Assembly (NCBI GenBank): GCA_015680685.1
Contig: MNCI01010150.1
Span: 285,473-349,472, forward strand
Direction: 5' to 3'
Source of the DNA: Gnetum montanum
Lineage: Eukaryota > Streptophyta > Gnetopsida > Gnetales > Gnetaceae
DNA: 64,000 nt
Below the pieces are notes generated by a model. The model saw nothing but the letters and a program-made list of their open reading frames with translations, was not told the origin of the DNA and ran no database searches. Below, in pieces: positions 60,628 to 64,000 of the stretch (the first letter of the stretch is position 1; every line of letters starts with the position of its first letter). Both the position numbers and the translations under genes were made by a program.

Positions 60628-61860
60628 ATCTTTAGAACTGGAATCCATTTGTAGGTGGAGTACTATGTTAGAACTATTTAATGACAAGTACCAAACATAC
60701 TCCAGAGTGTTTAACTTGCGAAAGAAAATCCAAGGTTGGAAACAAGGAGGACATGAACCCTTGGATGCTGCCATGGGCCGATACTATGCACTGTTACATC
60801 ATTGTCCTAGCAATGATTATTCATAAAGGGATCAATTGCACCATCTCGTGGATGGGCTTAGGCATGAAATGAGAAGAACCCTTGGGACTTATGCCCAAGG
60901 AAGACTATCCAAGCTTAAGTCCCATCAAATTCAGAGACTATTGGAGCAAGTTGCTAAAAAAGAAGGTGAGCTATGGAAGAGAGAAAGTGCGGAAGAGTAT
61001 AATCGAGATCCTTCCCTTCGGAAGAGGGGAGTAAGATTTTGTGAGGATGAAGAAGAGTCACCACTTGAAGAGATGGTGAATAGCAAAAATTTGCCTATCC
61101 AAAAGATGACATCAGAAGTTTTGGCAAAGGTAGACCAAATGTGGAATTCCCTAGACAATAGATTTCTAATTGTTCTTAAAATATTAGAGGATTCTAGAGA
61201 GCAAGGTAGTGATCACAAAAAAAAAGAAAATAGCGAGAAGCTGAACATGCATGTAGCAAGGGTAAGGGCAAAGTTGCCATCATTGAATAGGTTGTGGATT
61301 TGGAAACAGACAATGATAGTGGATGTGAGATATGTCAATATGACCATTCTAAGGGATGTTGCCCTATAATCTCACATTTGTAGAAGTCTGAGGTGTATGC
61401 ACTCAACCCACAATTAAACAAAAGGCAAACACCTTGAAGGTTACCTTATCCTCAAGGTAACCCAAGGTAGTTCCACCAACCCTTAACATATTATCCCAGT
61501 GGAACTCCATCACAACCGATTGAGCAATATCAATAGTGGCAGCACCCACAAGCATGGGGCATGCCACCACCAAGGCAATAGTATCCTTACTGGTAACCTA
61601 ACTTGTATGGATATTATGTGCAGCAACCAATCTCCCCACGTGACTCTACTAGTTACATCACTCCTCAACCTCACTACCAAGCCCGCGAGTATTATGGGAC
61701 TCCCTCTTCTAGGGACGATATTCTGCAAGCATATCATCCTTCTCATCTGGCTGCATCTCTTCCACCAATAGCTCCACTACCACTTGCTCCAACTATGCAG
61801 GGTGAAATCCCTACCTAGCCACAACAACGTAATGCCACGAGGGTTGTTAACTCTTAACCT
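60628..61860 (+). pseudogene. gag of P4, 3' part
   Basis: Starts inside the capsid core at LELESICRWSTMLELFNDKY, then YALLHHCPSNDYS, a DGLRHEMRRTLGTYAQGRLS block and EEMVNSKNLPIQKM (open 60836-61369). It ends with the acidic CEICQYDHSKGCC (about 61330-61365) and the Pro/Gln/Tyr-rich tail. A frameshift near 61230 and several UAG codons. The N-terminal half is missing at the inversion junction. Confidence 0.75.
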
Positions 61861-62525
61861 ACTGTTGGTTCCAGCAACCACATGAAGAAAAGGCCTTTCT
61901 TTAGAACCAACAGTCCAACCAAGCGCTTGCAATCACAAGTGGTTGATTCCTTAGATGCCTCAGTATCAATCAAAACTTTGGAGCCCCCTTCAACCCAATC
62001 ACCACACTCAACACATACGGTCATGCTAACACATACCATCACCGATTGGATCAAAGCTGGCCACCTTTCTAGGAAATTCTCTGATCCTGGGAGTCCGCTG
62101 ATATACTTACAAATTGCTGGAAATGCACCATGCAAGGCTCTTTTGGATTCAGGTTCTAGTGTCAACTTGATTTCTCAAGAAATGTACAAGTCCTGGAACC
62201 TGCCTCCATTGAGAAAGAGCAACATCCATCTAGAGTTGGTCGACTAGTCCATCACTGTCCCATTGGGACTAGTGGAAGACATTATTACCACTGTTTTTGG
62301 GTGGTCATACCCAGCTAACTTCCTAGTGATTCAGGTAAACAACGGCAAGGGGGAGTTCCCAATCATAATGGGAAGAGCATAGCGAAGCACCATCGACGCA
62401 TATCTAGGAATCCACAATCTTTTCCTAGAAATATTAAAGAAAATACATTTGGAAAGATTGAGAAGAAGAAAGTTTCGTGCATCGCATATAGTGACACAGG
62501 GTGTAATTACGTGCAAAGGTCATGG
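61861..62525 (+). pseudogene. Protease of P4
   Basis: The open piece 61882-62247 contains YLQIAGNAPCKALLDSGSSV and NLIS with the D-S-G active site intact. After a stop at 62247 come the VPLGLVEDIITT block and FPIIMGRA (about 62350). It ends CIAYSDTGCNYV. One premature stop and one near the G-R-A-W-L site. Confidence 0.75.
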
Positions 62526-62759
62526 TTTGTGCAAAGTTTAGCATTACCTATATGCAATCAGTATGCACAAGTGATTAACATACAAAGATGCATGTATGCA
62601 ATAGCCACATGACAGGAAGACACCCAGTGGCTGATAGCTGATCAAGAAAGCAGTTCACTCATATGCATAGAACCAACTGAGGGTTTGATTTATGCTTACA
62701 TCGATAGCATTGACACATTAGAGCAAGTCCACTACCAACTTCCAAGTCTTAACCTTGAA

Positions 62760-64000
62760 AATATCAACTAGGGGAAGTTGGAAATCCCTAAGAAATTTAA
62801 GCAGGAGCCTCTCGAGTTGAAACCATTGCCCACTGGTATGGAATACACGTTCCTTAAAGACAGAAAGTTAGTAATTATCAACGCTAAGCTTGCTTCTCAA
62901 TAGAAAGAAAAACTGCTGAAGGTAATAAATAAATGGTCAAAAGCCTTTGCTTGGTCATATCCCGAATTAACTAGAATAGATCGTAGGATATGCCAACATA
63001 GAATTTACACTAACCCCTCCATGAAGCCTCGAAGACAACCGCAGAGGTGATTGAACCCTAAGCTGAAGCAAGTAGTTAAGAAAGAAATCAAACAGCTTCT
63101 CAAGGCTGGGTTCATATACCCCATTGCTGATAGCGAATGGGTTAGCCCCTTAGTTATTGTGCCTAAAAAGAGAGGCAAATGGAGGGTGTGCATAGATTTT
63201 AGGCTATTGAATATGGCAACATTCAAAGATCACTTTCCATTACCATTTCTTGACCAAGTCTTAGACACCATTACAGGGCATCACTACTATAGTTTTCTAG
63301 ATGGATATAGCAGATATAATCAAATAAAAATAGCCCTAAAAGATCGAGCCAAAAATACGTTCACTAGTCCTTGGGGAATGCTTGCATACAAACAGATGTC
63401 GTTTGGCTTATGCAATGCCCCTACAACATTTCAACGACTAGTTCTAAGCATCTTCCAACAGTAGATAGAAAATGGTGTAGAAGTGTTTATGGACGATTTC
63501 TCCACCTATGGAGAAAATTTTAATCAAGCCTTGGACCAATTAGAGAAAGTGTTAAAAAGATGTATAGAAACCAATTTGAGGCTTAACTGGCAAAAAATCC
63601 ATTTGATGATCCAAAGGGATGTAGTACTAGGGCACAAAATCTCACACACAGGGATAGAGGTAGACCCCAAGAAAATCAAAATTATCCAAGGAATTACTCA
63701 TCAACTGAAAACTGTCAATGATATTCAGTCATTCCTTGGACATACTAGCTACTATAGGAGATTTATTGAGAACTTTTCAAAGGTTGCCAAACCATTGGTG
63801 GAATTAACGAAAAAGGACGTACCTTTCGAGTGGACCAGGGAATGCAAATTAGCTTTCCAAACTCTGAAACAGAAGCTAGTAGAAACACCCATTCTACAAG
63901 CTCTTGACTGGTCCAAACCATTCCATATCATGACTGACACATCCAACTATGCCTTAGGATCCATACTTACACAGTTAGATGACCAGAAGCATCCTTATTA
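62760..64000 (+). pseudogene. RT and start of RNase H of P4
   Basis: The open piece 63051-63464 holds AGFIYPIADSEWVSPLVIVP, RVCIDFRLLNMATFKDHFPL, YYSFLDGYSRYN and MSFGLCNAPTTFQRL. After a single UAG at 63464 the frame continues with VEVFMDDFSTY (catalytic box intact, about 63480), [38 protein letters not shown] and FEWTRECKLAFQTL. The start of RNase H is PFHIMTDTSNYALGSILTQL, with its first Asp intact, at the window end. Only one stop interrupts about 900 bases, so it is comparatively young. Confidence 0.85.

Larger units (their letters stand above)
60434..64000 (+). mobile_element. P4: Athila-like element, rearranged 5' end, runs off the window
   Basis: Begins with 194 bp of LTR edge in the minus orientation (TGATGAGCGGCGAGGTACCC), then jumps at about 60628 into plus-strand gag, followed by protease, RT and the start of RNase H up to the end. 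It is the least decayed pol of the window together with M3. The rest lies beyond 64000. Confidence 0.8.

Noticed and set aside
1-64000. tRNA, rRNA or snRNA genes
   Set aside because: No cloverleaf or conserved rRNA stretch was recognised; the tRNA-like matches are primer binding sites.

Overview
The window looks like intergenic DNA from a large, repeat-bloated plant nuclear genome, most likely a gymnosperm such as a conifer. The reasons are its high AT content, no intact host gene in 64 kb, a decayed pentatricopeptide (PPR) gene, and long Ty3/gypsy retrotransposons of the Tat/Athila type nested inside one another and full of stop codons. LINE and Ty1/copia remnants are also present. The gymnosperm call is inference; the plant call is firm. 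The internal Ns at 40920, 41208 and 53565 point to a draft assembly.

Layout. 1-1700 holds a GC-richer, probably host-derived minus-strand gene fragment with a duplicated TATA segment upstream. 2150-3230 is a LINE reverse transcriptase remnant. 3231-5705 is the 5' part (gag, primer site, LTR) of a minus-strand Athila-like element, called M0 here. 6270-7704 is a decayed minus-strand retroelement with a tRNA-Met type primer site. 7707-14902 is AT-rich DNA with only a LINE ORF1-like (DUF4283-like) fragment.

14908-54983 is one nested stack. The outer minus-strand element M1 (LTRs 14908-15792 and 29414-30149 plus 54812-54983) was hit twice. Plus-strand element P1 (18928-28171, target duplication TCATT) landed in its gag gene. 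Plus-strand element P3 (30150-54806, target duplication GTGGG) landed in its 5' LTR. P3 was in turn hit by the minus-strand element M3 (39327-52358), which keeps every module: LTR, gag, protease, RT/RNase H, integrase, spacer, env-like ORF, LTR. A 4-copy tandem array of about 629 bp formed across the P3/M3 junction.

54984-57042 shows nothing recognisable. 57043-57560 is a PPR pseudogene, followed by short tandem duplications and a 4-copy array of a 118-bp repeat (58196-58653). 58660-60433 is a minus-strand copia remnant, broken by another Athila-like sequence, P4 (60434 to the window end), which runs gag-protease-RT-RNase H on the plus strand.

How the family works, by established knowledge: Gag forms the particle; protease, RT/RNase H and integrase come from pol; a tRNA primes reverse transcription at the site beside the 5' LTR, here best matching tRNA-Asp. 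The most interesting observation is upstream of the env-like ORF. M3 there carries a diverged but clear copy of its own LTR promoter block, with a TATA box, and P1 carries a weaker equivalent. This suggests a second, internal promoter for the env-like gene. P1 has lost pol and P3 has lost the env-like gene, so they are complementary non-autonomous forms.
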